Origin: CAYSCW01 sp964429795
GTDB taxonomy: Bacteria > Acidobacteriota > Aminicenantia > Aminicenantales > Aminicenantaceae
DNA: 24,157 nt
NCBI GenBank assembly: GCA_964429795.1
Contig: CAYSCW010000039.1
Location: 1 to 24,157 of the forward strand
Direction of reading: 5' to 3'
Part shown: in pieces, positions 8,092 through 15,303 of the stretch
Numbering within the stretch: the stretch's first letter is position 1
Layout of the letters: every line of letters begins with the position of its first letter
Made by a program: the position numbers and the translations under genes
Notes under the pieces: generated by a model
Databases searched by the model: none
Told to the model about the DNA's origin: nothing
What the model saw: only the letters and a program-made list of their open reading frames with translations

Positions 8092-9600
8092 ATGAAAACA
8101 ATTAAAAGAATTATCATCACATTGGCGACATTGGTTGTTTTTATCATGCCGACATTGGCTCAGGAAGATGGCGATCCCGTATCGATCGGAACATACCGAA
8201 TACTGCATTCGCAAATCTTAAATGAAGACCGCACGCTACTGGTCAACCTGCCCCAGGGATATGATGAAACTACGAATAGTTATCCTGTGCTGTATATTTT
8301 ATACGGCGGTCAGCCTCAGGGATACTTCGCGGAAGCGGTTCACATTGTAGATCGTCTTAACGAGGCAAGCAGAATTCCGGATATGATCATTGTCGGCGTT
8401 AAGAATACAGACCGCTATCGTGATTGTCTGCCGATCAATAGGAACGGGGAACCGGGTGGAGCAGACAATTTTCTGAAGTTCTTCATTGAAGAACTCATTC
8501 CCTTTGTTGATAAATCTTACCGCACAAAGGATTTTCGCATATTGCTTGGACCTCAAGCCGGAGCTGCTTTCAGCGTGTATGCTCTAATGGAAAATCCCGG
8601 ACTTTTCAGAGTAAATATTGCTACTAATCCGTTTTGGATTCGTTCAAACAGGGAGTATATGCTTACGAAAGCGAACGATTTTTTTGGTAAAGAAGGATCA
8701 TTAGATAGTTTTCTTTTCATCACAAGTAACACCAGTGATGACAACGAAGCAACGATGGAATATTTACAAAAATTCACATCGGTAATTGAAAAAGGCAGGA
8801 AAAGAGATTTTGCTTTTATTCTAAATCCGCTTGAAAAAAGAGAAGTCGGCATTATCTCATCACCGGGATTAAAAAAGGGTTTAGAAACTTTCTTCGCGGA
8901 ATATAGATTCCCGGCTGAAATTCAAATTGACGGATTTGAAGATTTGAAGCAGTATTATCAAAACCTTTCGCAAAAATACGGTTATGAGGTTGATATCCCG
9001 GAATTTACCCTGATTAGACAGGGAGATAAGCTTGAAGAAAGGGATAAATTAGAAGAAGCAAAAATTCTATATGAATATGTGGTTAAAAAATATCCCCACG
9101 ATCTCAACAGTTATGCAAGGCTGGCTGATTTGTACAGAAGGTGGGGGAATTATAACCTCGCTATTAAATATTATGAACAGTTTCTTGAAAGAAGACAGAT
9201 GCCGTTTATTGAAGGAAGATTAATCTCCCTAAAAAAATATATCAATGAATCGGCAGCATATGCCGTTGAAAAGGCGATCATAAATTCAGGAATAAATGCC
9301 GGGATTGGAAAGTATCAAGAGCTCAAGTCTGATAGTCAGAATAAACTATACTTCAGTGAAAGCGATTTCAATACCCTAGGATATAACTTAATTACAAGGG
9401 GGATGATAAATGCTGCTATCAAGGTGTTTGAAATGAATGTTGAAATGAATCCCCAATCAGCAAACGCTTACGATAGTGTGGCGGAAGCATATATGAAAAG
9501 TGGCAATAAAGAAAAAGCGATTTTGTATTACGAAAAGGTTCTTGATTTGGATCCCGATAATGAAAATGCAAAGACTATGCTGAAGAAACTGAAAAAATAG
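8092..9600 (+). CDS. Exported esterase-D-like protein with TPR tail; active-site Ser replaced
   Basis: A 502-residue protein with a signal peptide (cleavage probably after PTLA, residue 23) and AAGGAG before its ATG. Residues ~30-275 follow the alpha/beta-hydrolase fold of the esterase D/feruloyl esterase family (VNLPQGYDE, YPVLYILYGG, ELIPFVDKSYRT, ALMENPGLF). The nucleophile elbow, normally GHSxGG, reads G153-P-Q155-A-G157, with Gln in place of the catalytic Ser. The usual late His segment reads PLEKREVG, without His. Residues ~320-365 and ~425-500 are TPR repeats (AYDSVAEAYMKSGNKEKA). It is probably a non-enzymatic binding or scaffold protein, or it uses other residues. The gene looks more AT-rich than the housekeeping genes, with frequent AAA, AAT and ATA codons, which may indicate transfer. 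Confidence 0.85.
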   Translation: MKTIKRIIITLATLVVFIMPTLAQEDGDPVSIGTYRILHSQILNEDRTLLVNLPQGYDETTNSYPVLYILYGGQPQGYFAEAVHIVDRLNEASRIPDMIIVGVKNTDRYRDCLPINRNGEPGGADNFLKFFIEELIPFVDKSYRTKDFRILLGPQAGAAFSVYALMENPGLFRVNIATNPFWIRSNREYMLTKANDFFGKEGSLDSFLFITSNTSDDNEATMEYLQKFTSVIEKGRKRDFAFILNPLEKREVGIISSPGLKKGLETFFAEYRFPAEIQIDGFEDLKQYYQNLSQKYGYEVDIPEFTLIRQGDKLEERDKLEEAKILYEYVVKKYPHDLNSYARLADLYRRWGNYNLAIKYYEQFLERRQMPFIEGRLISLKKYINESAAYAVEKAIINSGINAGIGKYQELKSDSQNKLYFSESDFNTLGYNLITRGMINAAIKVFEMNVEMNPQSANAYDSVAEAYMKSGNKEKAILYYEKVLDLDPDNENAKTMLKKLKK

Positions 9601-9630
9601 ATAGACCCCCTCCTTATCGGAAATATGGAA

Positions 9631-10824
9631 TTAGAACAGATGGAAAATATACATAGTCGAGGCGCTGAGTAAAGAGACACTGAAATTGTCATCAATGCCG
9701 AGAGGAAGACATTCTACAACAGATGCAACGAGAGCTCCGGTGAGGTAAACCGGAATAGAAAAGCTTATATAATGGAGGAATAAATATCCTGACAGGATGC
9801 AGCCGTTGAAGTGAGCCAAACTCCCTTCAAAGGATTTCTCAAAAATTTTTCGCCGCCCAAAATGGAGGCCGAAGAACTTGCTGAAGAAATCACCAAAAAT
9901 GAGATAGGAAACCGCCAGGATGGCAGTGGCCTGTTCAAAAAGGAGTACTGTTAAGAAACTGGCAAAAAGAAAGATGGTGATGGAGGAAAATTTCTTGTAT
10001 TCCTTGGATTTATAAAAGCTTCTTATCTTATCGAAGAAGAAAATATTGACCTTTTTGGAGAAGAGCCGGATGAGATCAAGGAGGAGGAAAAAGAGCGTAA
10101 TCACACCGATGAGAACCAGGGTATCCTTTCTATCTGTGTGCATGTAATTGATGATGAGAAGGATAGCCAGAGGCCTCATAAAAAGCCGCCAGTTGATTTC
10201 TTTTTTTAATTTTTCAGCGGTTTTCAGCAGGTGTTGATGCCGTATGTTCTGTATGTTGATGAAGAGAATATAAGCAATGACGGATAGGATGAAAATCATC
10301 TCAGGTTGATAAGGAGAGAAGACAAGGATAAAGATAGCCAGGACAGGCAAAACCACAAGCCCGATAAGCTCGCCTTTTTTGGCAATATAGATAAAAGAAA
10401 GGACACAAAAAACTAAGAAGATAAGGGATTGCCAAGGAAGCCATGCCCCCAGATAAAAAAGAACCAGGTAATAAATCAATATAGCAGTGGCCACAGCAAC
10501 TCCTTGGCCTCCTCGGAATCGGAGATAAAAGGGAAAAACATGCCCGAGTATGGCTGCAAATCCAACCAGATGTACATGGAGGGGAGAAGCTCCCAGAAGA
10601 TGAGCAAAATACATGGCCAGGAGTCCCTTGGAGAGGTCAAAAACTCCGGTGGTAACAGCAGGGCCAAGACCTAGGACATTATAGGTGTTGACCGTTCCAG
10701 CATTTTTTGTGCCGTGTTCCCGGATATCAATCTTTTTGAGAATTTTTCCCAGAAAATAGGATGGAGAGATCGATCCGATGAGGTATCCCATCAAGATGAT
10801 CAAGAACCAAACAAGAAGATTCAT
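9631..10824 (-). CDS. plsY: PlsY acyltransferase fused to dolichol-kinase-like domain
   Basis: A 397-residue membrane protein, twice the size of ordinary PlsY (~200). Residues 1-~200 are PlsY, which acylates glycerol 3-phosphate from acyl-phosphate at the start of phospholipid synthesis. The motifs are GSISPSYFLGK (17-27), HGTKNAGTVNTYNVLG (37-52) and GHVFPFYLRFRGGQGVA (94-110), with Gln where GGKG is usual. Residues ~210-397 carry more membrane helices and the signature of CTP-dependent dolichol/phytol kinases and related cytidylyltransferases: FGDFFSKFFG (310-319), the KSFEGSLAHF segment (330-339) and a final VVECLPLGIDDN (369-380). The second domain may phosphorylate an isoprenoid alcohol or diacylglycerol; this is inference. 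It converges with the TPR gene, 30 nt apart, with no clear terminator. Confidence 0.88.
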   Translation of the reverse strand: MNLLVWFLIILMGYLIGSISPSYFLGKILKKIDIREHGTKNAGTVNTYNVLGLGPAVTTGVFDLSKGLLAMYFAHLLGASPLHVHLVGFAAILGHVFPFYLRFRGGQGVAVATAILIYYLVLFYLGAWLPWQSLIFLVFCVLSFIYIAKKGELIGLVVLPVLAIFILVFSPYQPEMIFILSVIAYILFINIQNIRHQHLLKTAEKLKKEINWRLFMRPLAILLIINYMHTDRKDTLVLIGVITLFFLLLDLIRLFSKKVNIFFFDKIRSFYKSKEYKKFSSITIFLFASFLTVLLFEQATAILAVSYLIFGDFFSKFFGLHFGRRKIFEKSFEGSLAHFNGCILSGYLFLHYISFSIPVYLTGALVASVVECLPLGIDDNFSVSLLSASTMYIFHLF

Positions 10825-10944
10825 CCTTGGGCCTTTACTGTTTCATTTAAATGATTCATCCCTTTAGGAGAATTTCAGTGGTTATAAGGGGCTTCAGTTG
10901 AGAGATAGGGGAAAGAATCTATCTTATCCATAGAGAGAGGTGAA

Positions 10945-10973
10945 ATCATATAAATTGACGCTTCAGATGTCAA
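10945..10973 (-). promoter_or_regulatory. Sigma70-type promoter for the plsY fusion
   Basis: On the minus strand: TTGACA (10968-10973), a 17-nt spacer, then TATGAT (10945-10950), a near-consensus match. Transcription would begin near 10938, giving a leader of about 115 nt. The -35 box is also one half of an inverted repeat, TTGAC-N9-GTCAA. Confidence 0.75.
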
Positions 10974-11015
10974 CTTCCCGGATGGAGAAAAAAGGGATGA
11001 ATCCGCATGTTTTTA

Positions 11016-11024
11016 TGGTAAAAT
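11016..11024 (+). promoter_or_regulatory. Possible extended -10 promoter for nnr
   Basis: TGG-TAAAAT forms an extended -10 element (TGn plus a 5/6 match). No good -35 box lies 16-18 nt upstream. The position, about 45 nt before the nnr start, is suitable. Confidence 0.4.
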
Positions 11025-11068
11025 CTTTATTAAATAGAGGATTCTTGAGATAAAGAGAAGGAGTTCTC

Positions 11069-12625
11069 ATGAAAGTACTCACCTCAAAGCAGATGAAAGA
11101 AATTGACAGGACAGCCATCGAAGAAATTGGCATTATCGGCCCCATACTGATGGAGAATGCGGGGCTTCAGATATTCAGAGCGATCATTATGAGATTCTCA
11201 GAGATACTGAAAGAGAGTGTTGTGATTATAGCTGGAAAGGGAAACAACGGAGGTGATGGCCTGGTGGTGGCCCGCCATCTCTTCAACCAAGGATGTGATC
11301 CCCATGTGCTTCTTCTGGCCAATAAAAAGGAATTAAGGGGAGACGCAGGTTTGAATTTGAGGATTGCTGAGAAGACAGGGATCAGGATTACAGAAGTTCC
11401 TTCCCTGGAGAAATGGAGGACGAAGAGAAAAGAGCTAGCTCAGGCGAGCATAATCGTGGATGCCATCTTCGGAACCGGCCTCACCAAGCCGGCCGAAGGG
11501 ATGTACGCCTCGGTCATAGAGGATGTCAATAAATCAAAGGCATTCAAGGTAGCTGTGGATATTCCCTCGGGTCTTTCTTCGGATACTTTTCGAATCATAG
11601 GGCCTTGTGTTAAAGCTGACCTGACCGTAACCTTGGCTGCTCCCAAGGTGGCGCATGTTTTTGCCCCTGCAGAAGAGTTTGTTGGAGAATTGGTGGTGGC
11701 TGATATAGGTATCCCTCCTTTTCTGTTTGAGAGTGAGGAATTGAAGCTTGAGTTGGTTGAAAAGAAAACTGTCCTGCCCTATTTCAGGAGCCGAAAGAAG
11801 GACACTCATAAAGGGACATATGGACATCTCCTGATCATTTCCGGCTCCCTGGGTAAGACAGGAGCAGCCTCTATGGCGGCAAAAGCTGCCTTAAAAATGG
11901 GCGCAGGTTTGGTGACCGTGGGCACTCCTGAGAGTTGTCTTCCCATTATTGCCCGCTCTATGGCTGAATTGATGACAGAGCCGTTGCCTGAAACTCCGGA
12001 GAAAACTCTCTCCTCTGAGGCATTGGATAAGATTGTAGACCTTCTTGAGGGCAAAGACGGATTGATGATCGGACCTGGAATTTCCACTCATCCATCCACA
12101 ACAGAATTAGTCCTTTCCTTGATATACAAGATTAAAGTACCAACAGTTTTTGATGCCGATGCCCTTAATATCCTGGCATCCAAGCCTGAACTCTTCAAGT
12201 CTTTACCCCAGCCTGCGGTCCTCACCCCCCATCCAGGAGAGTTTGCCCGCCTTATCGGTCTTCCTACCAAGGAGGTTGTCGATAACAGATTAGAACTTAG
12301 TGCCCGATTCGCCCAGGAACATAAAGTTTTCTTGGTCCTGAAGGGTTATAAAACTCTGATTGCCACTCCTGAGGGAAATGTCTACATCAATCCCACTGGA
12401 AATCCCGGTATGGCCTCTGGCGGTTCGGGCGATGTGTTGAGCGGAATGATTGCCTCCATGATCATTCAGGAGAAGAACTTGCTGGAGGCGATTCTCGCCG
12501 CTGTTTATGTTCATGGTCTGAGCGGGGACATTGGAGCAGAAAAGCTGGGAGAGAAGGCGCTGACAGCGGGAAATCTTATCACCTATTTACCATCCGCCTT
12601 AAAAAGATTAACATCGTTAATATAA
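11069..12625 (+). CDS. nnr: Bifunctional NAD(P)H-hydrate epimerase / dehydratase
   Basis: A 518-residue, two-domain repair enzyme that restores damaged NADHX and NADPHX. The N-terminal epimerase (YjeF-N, ~1-220) shows MKEIDRTAIEE, GKGNNGGDGLVVARHL (56-71), DAIFGTGL (131-138) and VDIPSGL. The C-terminal ADP/ATP-dependent dehydratase (YjeF-C, carbohydrate-kinase fold, ~245-518) shows KGTYGHLLIISGS (248-260), GPGIST, LTPHPGEF (385-392) and NPGMASGGSGDVLSGM (445-460), which holds the nucleotide and catalytic Asp. The domain order is the common bacterial one. AAGGAG precedes the ATG. tsaE follows 66 nt downstream, the same nnr-tsaE pairing seen in many bacteria. Confidence 0.97.
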   Translation: MKVLTSKQMKEIDRTAIEEIGIIGPILMENAGLQIFRAIIMRFSEILKESVVIIAGKGNNGGDGLVVARHLFNQGCDPHVLLLANKKELRGDAGLNLRIAEKTGIRITEVPSLEKWRTKRKELAQASIIVDAIFGTGLTKPAEGMYASVIEDVNKSKAFKVAVDIPSGLSSDTFRIIGPCVKADLTVTLAAPKVAHVFAPAEEFVGELVVADIGIPPFLFESEELKLELVEKKTVLPYFRSRKKDTHKGTYGHLLIISGSLGKTGAASMAAKAALKMGAGLVTVGTPESCLPIIARSMAELMTEPLPETPEKTLSSEALDKIVDLLEGKDGLMIGPGISTHPSTTELVLSLIYKIKVPTVFDADALNILASKPELFKSLPQPAVLTPHPGEFARLIGLPTKEVVDNRLELSARFAQEHKVFLVLKGYKTLIATPEGNVYINPTGNPGMASGGSGDVLSGMIASMIIQEKNLLEAILAAVYVHGLSGDIGAEKLGEKALTAGNLITYLPSALKRLTSLI

Positions 12626-12656
12626 TGGAGTCAGGGTTCGCCATTAAAGGAAACCA

Positions 12657-12692
12657 ATGGACATTATCCTTACCATAGGCATCTATGCATAA
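12657..12692 (+). CDS. Possible 11-codon upstream ORF coupled to tsaE
   Basis: An ATG 6 nt after AAAGG opens a short frame encoding MDIILTIGIYA. Its stop TAA overlaps the tsaE ATG as TAATG. The tsaE start has no Shine-Dalgarno of its own, so ribosomes finishing this peptide could restart on tsaE. The peptide itself may have no function. Confidence 0.3.
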   Translation: MDIILTIGIYA

Positions 12693-13177
12693 TGAAGCCT
12701 GATCCCAAAACGATTTTTTCGGTCATGAGCAGAGATAGAAAAACTGGAGAAAAGCCAATAAAGGAATCCAAGGAGCTTATTTCCCAGTCCGAACAAGAGA
12801 CCTTTCTTTTGGCCAGGGATTTAGCCAGGGGTTTTAAGGGTGATGAAGTTGTCCTGCTGGAGGGAGAACTCGGTGCAGGAAAGACGGTTTTTGCAAAAGG
12901 GATCGCTTCCGGCCTGGGCTTGAAGGATGTGCATCAGGTATGCAGTCCCTCATATACTCTGGTCAACATCTATCAGGCTGAATATCCCATCTATCATATC
13001 GACCTCTATCGACTGAGCAAGAATTCGGAGATCCTGGATATCGGCTGGGAGGATTATTTGGGTCAGGGAGTGGTCGTCGTGGAATGGGCAGAAAAGATCA
13101 AATTTTCTCTGGATGCCATTCGCGTTACCTTGAAGATAGAAGAAAGGAACAGGCGCAGAATAAGGATTGATTTTTAA
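12692..13177 (+). CDS. tsaE: tRNA threonylcarbamoyladenosine biosynthesis ATPase TsaE
   Basis: A 161-residue P-loop ATPase that works with TsaB and TsaD to place t6A at position 37 of ANN-decoding tRNAs. The Walker A motif is GELGAGKT (58-65). Other family marks are the SPSYTLVNIY segment (near 95), HIDLYRL and VVVVEWAEK. About 30 residues precede the usual N-terminus (SEQETFLLARDLA), so the true start could be the internal ATG at 12725 instead of 12692. Neither has a strong ribosome site, though an upstream mini-frame ends at 12692. Its stop overlaps the thiE stop by 4 nt, tail to tail (13174-13177). Confidence 0.93.
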   Translation: MKPDPKTIFSVMSRDRKTGEKPIKESKELISQSEQETFLLARDLARGFKGDEVVLLEGELGAGKTVFAKGIASGLGLKDVHQVCSPSYTLVNIYQAEYPIYHIDLYRLSKNSEILDIGWEDYLGQGVVVVEWAEKIKFSLDAIRVTLKIEERNRRRIRIDF

Positions 13178-13812
13178 CTTTTTTCCCCTTTTTTAACAGC
13201 CGCCAATAATTCTTTTACGGCCTGATGAATGTTGTTTGCTCCCCAAATCGCAGAGATAACAGCGATTCCGTCTGCTCCGCAGGCCATCACATCGCTGGCA
13301 TTCTTGTGGTTTATGCCACCGATAGCTAAGATGGGGATTCTGACTTTTTTCCGTATCTCTCTGAATCCCTCCAATCCCAGAGGAGTATTCGCACTCTTCT
13401 TGGTAGAAGTGAAATAAACCGGTCCCACCCCTAAATAATCTGCTCCTCCTTCTTCTGCTAACAGGGCTTCCTCTTTGGTGTTTGCCGAGATTCCGATCAG
13501 TTTATCTCTCCCCAGGATTTCTCGGGCATAGGAAAGAGGAAGGTCATCCTGGCCCATATGGACACCTGTGGCGCCGCTGGAGAAGGCGATATCCACTCTG
13601 TCGTTGATGATAAGAGGTGTTCTTTTCTCTTCCAGCTTTTCAGAGAGCTTGAGAGCGAGATGAAGAAAGTCTCTATCTGACAGATTTTTTGCCCGAAGCT
13701 GAACCAGCGTGACTCCCTCTTCTACAGCCTCTTCGGTCATGCTAAAGATATCCCTGCCGGAAGCAAATTCTGTATCCGCGATAAGACAGAGTGTCCAGTC
13801 GATTTTTTTCAT
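13174..13812 (-). CDS. thiE: Thiamine-phosphate synthase
   Basis: A 212-residue TIM-barrel enzyme that joins the pyrimidine (HMP-PP) and thiazole (THZ-P) halves of thiamine. Motifs: VQLRAK (37-42; the family more often has REK), IINDRVDIA (68-76), GVHMGQDDLP (83-92), GISANT (107-112), ADYLGVGPVYFTSTKK (124-139, the pyrophosphate loop), AIGGI (163-167) and GADGIAVISAI. Residues for substrate binding look intact. There is no Shine-Dalgarno site. An excellent -10 box ends 9 nt before the ATG, so the mRNA may be leaderless. No other thiamine gene is in the window, and no TPP riboswitch fits the short leader. Confidence 0.95.
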   Translation of the reverse strand: MKKIDWTLCLIADTEFASGRDIFSMTEEAVEEGVTLVQLRAKNLSDRDFLHLALKLSEKLEEKRTPLIINDRVDIAFSSGATGVHMGQDDLPLSYAREILGRDKLIGISANTKEEALLAEEGGADYLGVGPVYFTSTKKSANTPLGLEGFREIRKKVRIPILAIGGINHKNASDVMACGADGIAVISAIWGANNIHQAVKELLAAVKKGEKS

Positions 13813-13821
13813 TTTGTTCAG

Positions 13822-13850
13822 ATTATATCAGCTCTCAACCTGTCAAACAA
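13822..13850 (-). promoter_or_regulatory. Extended -10 promoter for thiE
   Basis: Minus strand: TGA-TATAAT, a perfect -10 (13822-13827) with a TGn extension, and TTGTTT (13845-13850) 17 nt upstream. The start of transcription would fall near 13815, about 3 nt before the ATG at 13812. A TTGACA at 13841-13846 is too close (13 nt) to serve as the -35 box for this -10. Confidence 0.65.
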
Positions 13851-13869
13851 ATATACACCAAGCGGAGAG

Positions 13870-13931
13870 AGCATTTCCATTTCCGCGGTTAGTGAAGATA
13901 AATCATTAAGTTAGGTAGCAAGGCGCCGGTT
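13870..13931 (-). repeat. 62-bp intergenic repeat, copy C (before thiE)
   Basis: Read on the minus strand it begins AACCGG, contains TACCTAACT and TTATCTTCACT, and ends GGAAATGCT. It aligns to copy B without gaps over 62 positions, 46 of them identical by hand count. It points toward thiE; TTGACA follows 23 nt later. It lies between the divergent thiE and mscS promoters. Confidence 0.8.
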
Positions 13932-13958
13932 AGAAATGTTTTATTTCTGGGAAGAGAA

Positions 13959-13987
13959 TTGAAATATGGATGGAGTTAAGGTATAAA
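13959..13987 (+). promoter_or_regulatory. Sigma70-type promoter for mscS
   Basis: TTGAAA (13959-13964), a 17-nt spacer and TATAAA (13982-13987). The predicted start near 13994 leaves a leader of about 30 nt containing AAGGAGA before the ATG at 14024. Confidence 0.7.
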
Positions 13988-14023
13988 AGGTTATAAGTTT
14001 TCAGACCTCAAGGAGAGATTTTA

Positions 14024-15073
14024 ATGCAAGTTGTCAACCAGGCCGTTGATTTTATCTTGGGGAATGTTTATTTGAAATTTCTGCTTATCCTGGCTGTGAC
14101 CGTTTTGGCGGCTTACATTGCCAAATTCATCTTGAAAAGGATTTTAAAGCCCTTGACCAAAAAGACAAAAACAAAGATCGATGATTTGATCGTCAAGAGC
14201 CTCTCTTCCATAATTTTCTACATTATCCTTGCTTTAGGTTTGAAGATCGGGTTTAACTCTTTTGATTTCGAAACGCAAATCTACAACAGTATTATCAATA
14301 CACTTTTAATCGTCCTGGTGAGTTTTCTGATATTCAAGATTATCCATAATTTTGCCCAACTCTGGAGGAAAGAATGGGCAACCAAGACCAAATCGACCGC
14401 TGATGACAGGATGATTCCTCTGATAGAAAAAATATTGAAGGCTGTTGTTCTTATTCTGGCCGTTATTTTTATTTTCAATGCATGGAACATCAACATCAGC
14501 CCTCTCCTCGCCACAGCCGGGATAGCTGGATTGGCCGTAGGTCTGGCGGTCAAAGATTCTTTGGCAAACATCATCGGGGGACTGCAACTTGTCTTCGATA
14601 AAACATTTAAAGTAGGGGATAAAGTTCAACTGGAATCAGGTGAGTTAGGAGTTATCCTCGATGTCGGGTTGAGAAGCACGAAGTTGAAAACATACGATAA
14701 CGAAGTGATCTACATCCCCAACGGGCAGCTGGCCAACGCGAAGATCAAAAATTATACGCAACCCGACCTCTCCATCCGGGTAAATGTCAACTTCGGAGTT
14801 GTCTATGGATCGGATACAGAAAAAGTCAGGGAAGTTGTCCTGGAAGCGGTAAAGAAAATAGATAAAGTTCTCGAAGACCCGGAGCCGATCGTACAGTTTC
14901 TCAAGATGTCTGATTTTTCTCTGGATTTTGTGGCTCGCGCTTGGGTGGAAAGTTACACTGATGCCTATTCCACTTCCATAAAGATGACAGATGAAATATA
15001 TAACGCCTTGAACAGAGCCAAAATCGGCATTCCTTTTCCCACCCGAACTGTTTACACCAAATCTATCGACTGA
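14024..15073 (+). CDS. mscS: MscS-family small-conductance mechanosensitive channel
   Basis: A 349-residue inner-membrane channel that opens under membrane tension to release solutes on hypo-osmotic shock. Membrane helices lie near 17-38, 59-78, 88-108 and 137-154. The pore helix at ~160-190 is rich in Gly/Ala (TAGIAGLAVGLAVKDSLANI) and runs into the beta domain marker GGLQLVFDKTFKVGD. The cytoplasmic vestibule includes IPNGQLANAKIKNYT. The extra N-terminal helices place it in the larger MscS-like class. AAGGAGA precedes the ATG. It probably forms its own transcript. The nearby presumed osmolyte synthases make an osmotic role reasonable. Confidence 0.94.
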   Translation: MQVVNQAVDFILGNVYLKFLLILAVTVLAAYIAKFILKRILKPLTKKTKTKIDDLIVKSLSSIIFYIILALGLKIGFNSFDFETQIYNSIINTLLIVLVSFLIFKIIHNFAQLWRKEWATKTKSTADDRMIPLIEKILKAVVLILAVIFIFNAWNINISPLLATAGIAGLAVGLAVKDSLANIIGGLQLVFDKTFKVGDKVQLESGELGVILDVGLRSTKLKTYDNEVIYIPNGQLANAKIKNYTQPDLSIRVNVNFGVVYGSDTEKVREVVLEAVKKIDKVLEDPEPIVQFLKMSDFSLDFVARAWVESYTDAYSTSIKMTDEIYNALNRAKIGIPFPTRTVYTKSID

Positions 15074-15078
15074 TACAA

Positions 15079-15126
15079 GTTTTGGAGAGAAAAGAGCAGT
15101 AGGTTCCCTTCCGTCCTCGCCAAAAC
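15079..15126 (+). terminator. Hairpin after mscS
   Basis: An inverted repeat GTTTTGGAGAG / CTCGCCAAAAC (one mismatch, 11-nt arms, 26-nt loop) starts 6 nt after the mscS stop. No T-run follows, so intrinsic termination is doubtful; it may instead protect the 3' end. Confidence 0.35.
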
Positions 15127-15162
15127 CCTCCCGCCCTCCTCCATGGGCTTCGGATGAATAAG

Positions 15163-15225
15163 AACCGACACCTCACTAACTTAACTAGATGAAATATCTT
15201 CACTCATCACGGCTTTGGAAATGCT
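15163..15225 (+). repeat. 63-bp intergenic repeat, copy A (before apt)
   Basis: Begins AACCGA, contains TAACTAGATG and AATATCTTCACTCATCAC, and ends GGAAATGCT. It matches copy B at 48 of 62 aligned positions with one 1-nt gap, including an 18-base exact block (15193-15210). CGGATG lies 12 nt before AACCGA, as in copy B. TTGACA of the apt promoter follows after 19 nt. Confidence 0.82.
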
Positions 15226-15244
15226 TGCCCTCGAAGTGAGCGAT

Positions 15245-15273
15245 TTGACAAGCTAATCTATTTATTTTTAAAT
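15245..15273 (+). promoter_or_regulatory. Sigma70-type promoter for apt-permease operon
   Basis: TTGACA (15245-15250), a 17-nt spacer and TTAAAT (15268-15273, 4/6). Transcription would begin near 15280, some 24 nt before the apt ATG. The short leader leaves no room for a purine riboswitch. Confidence 0.65.
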
Positions 15274-15303
15274 TAAAACAGCTTAATTTTGAAGGTGGTT
15301 ATA

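Noticed and set aside
13841..13846. TTGACA as the -35 box of the thiE promoter
   Set aside because: Only 13 nt separate it from TATAAT. TTGTTT four bases upstream gives the proper 17-nt spacing.
13813..14023. TPP riboswitch upstream of thiE
   Set aside because: The predicted transcript starts about 3 nt before the ATG, and the conserved THI-box sequences (CUGAGA, ACCUGAUCUGG-like) are absent.
15226..15303. Purine riboswitch before apt-permease
   Set aside because: The leader after the predicted start is about 24 nt, too short for the aptamer, and no three-way junction sequence is visible.
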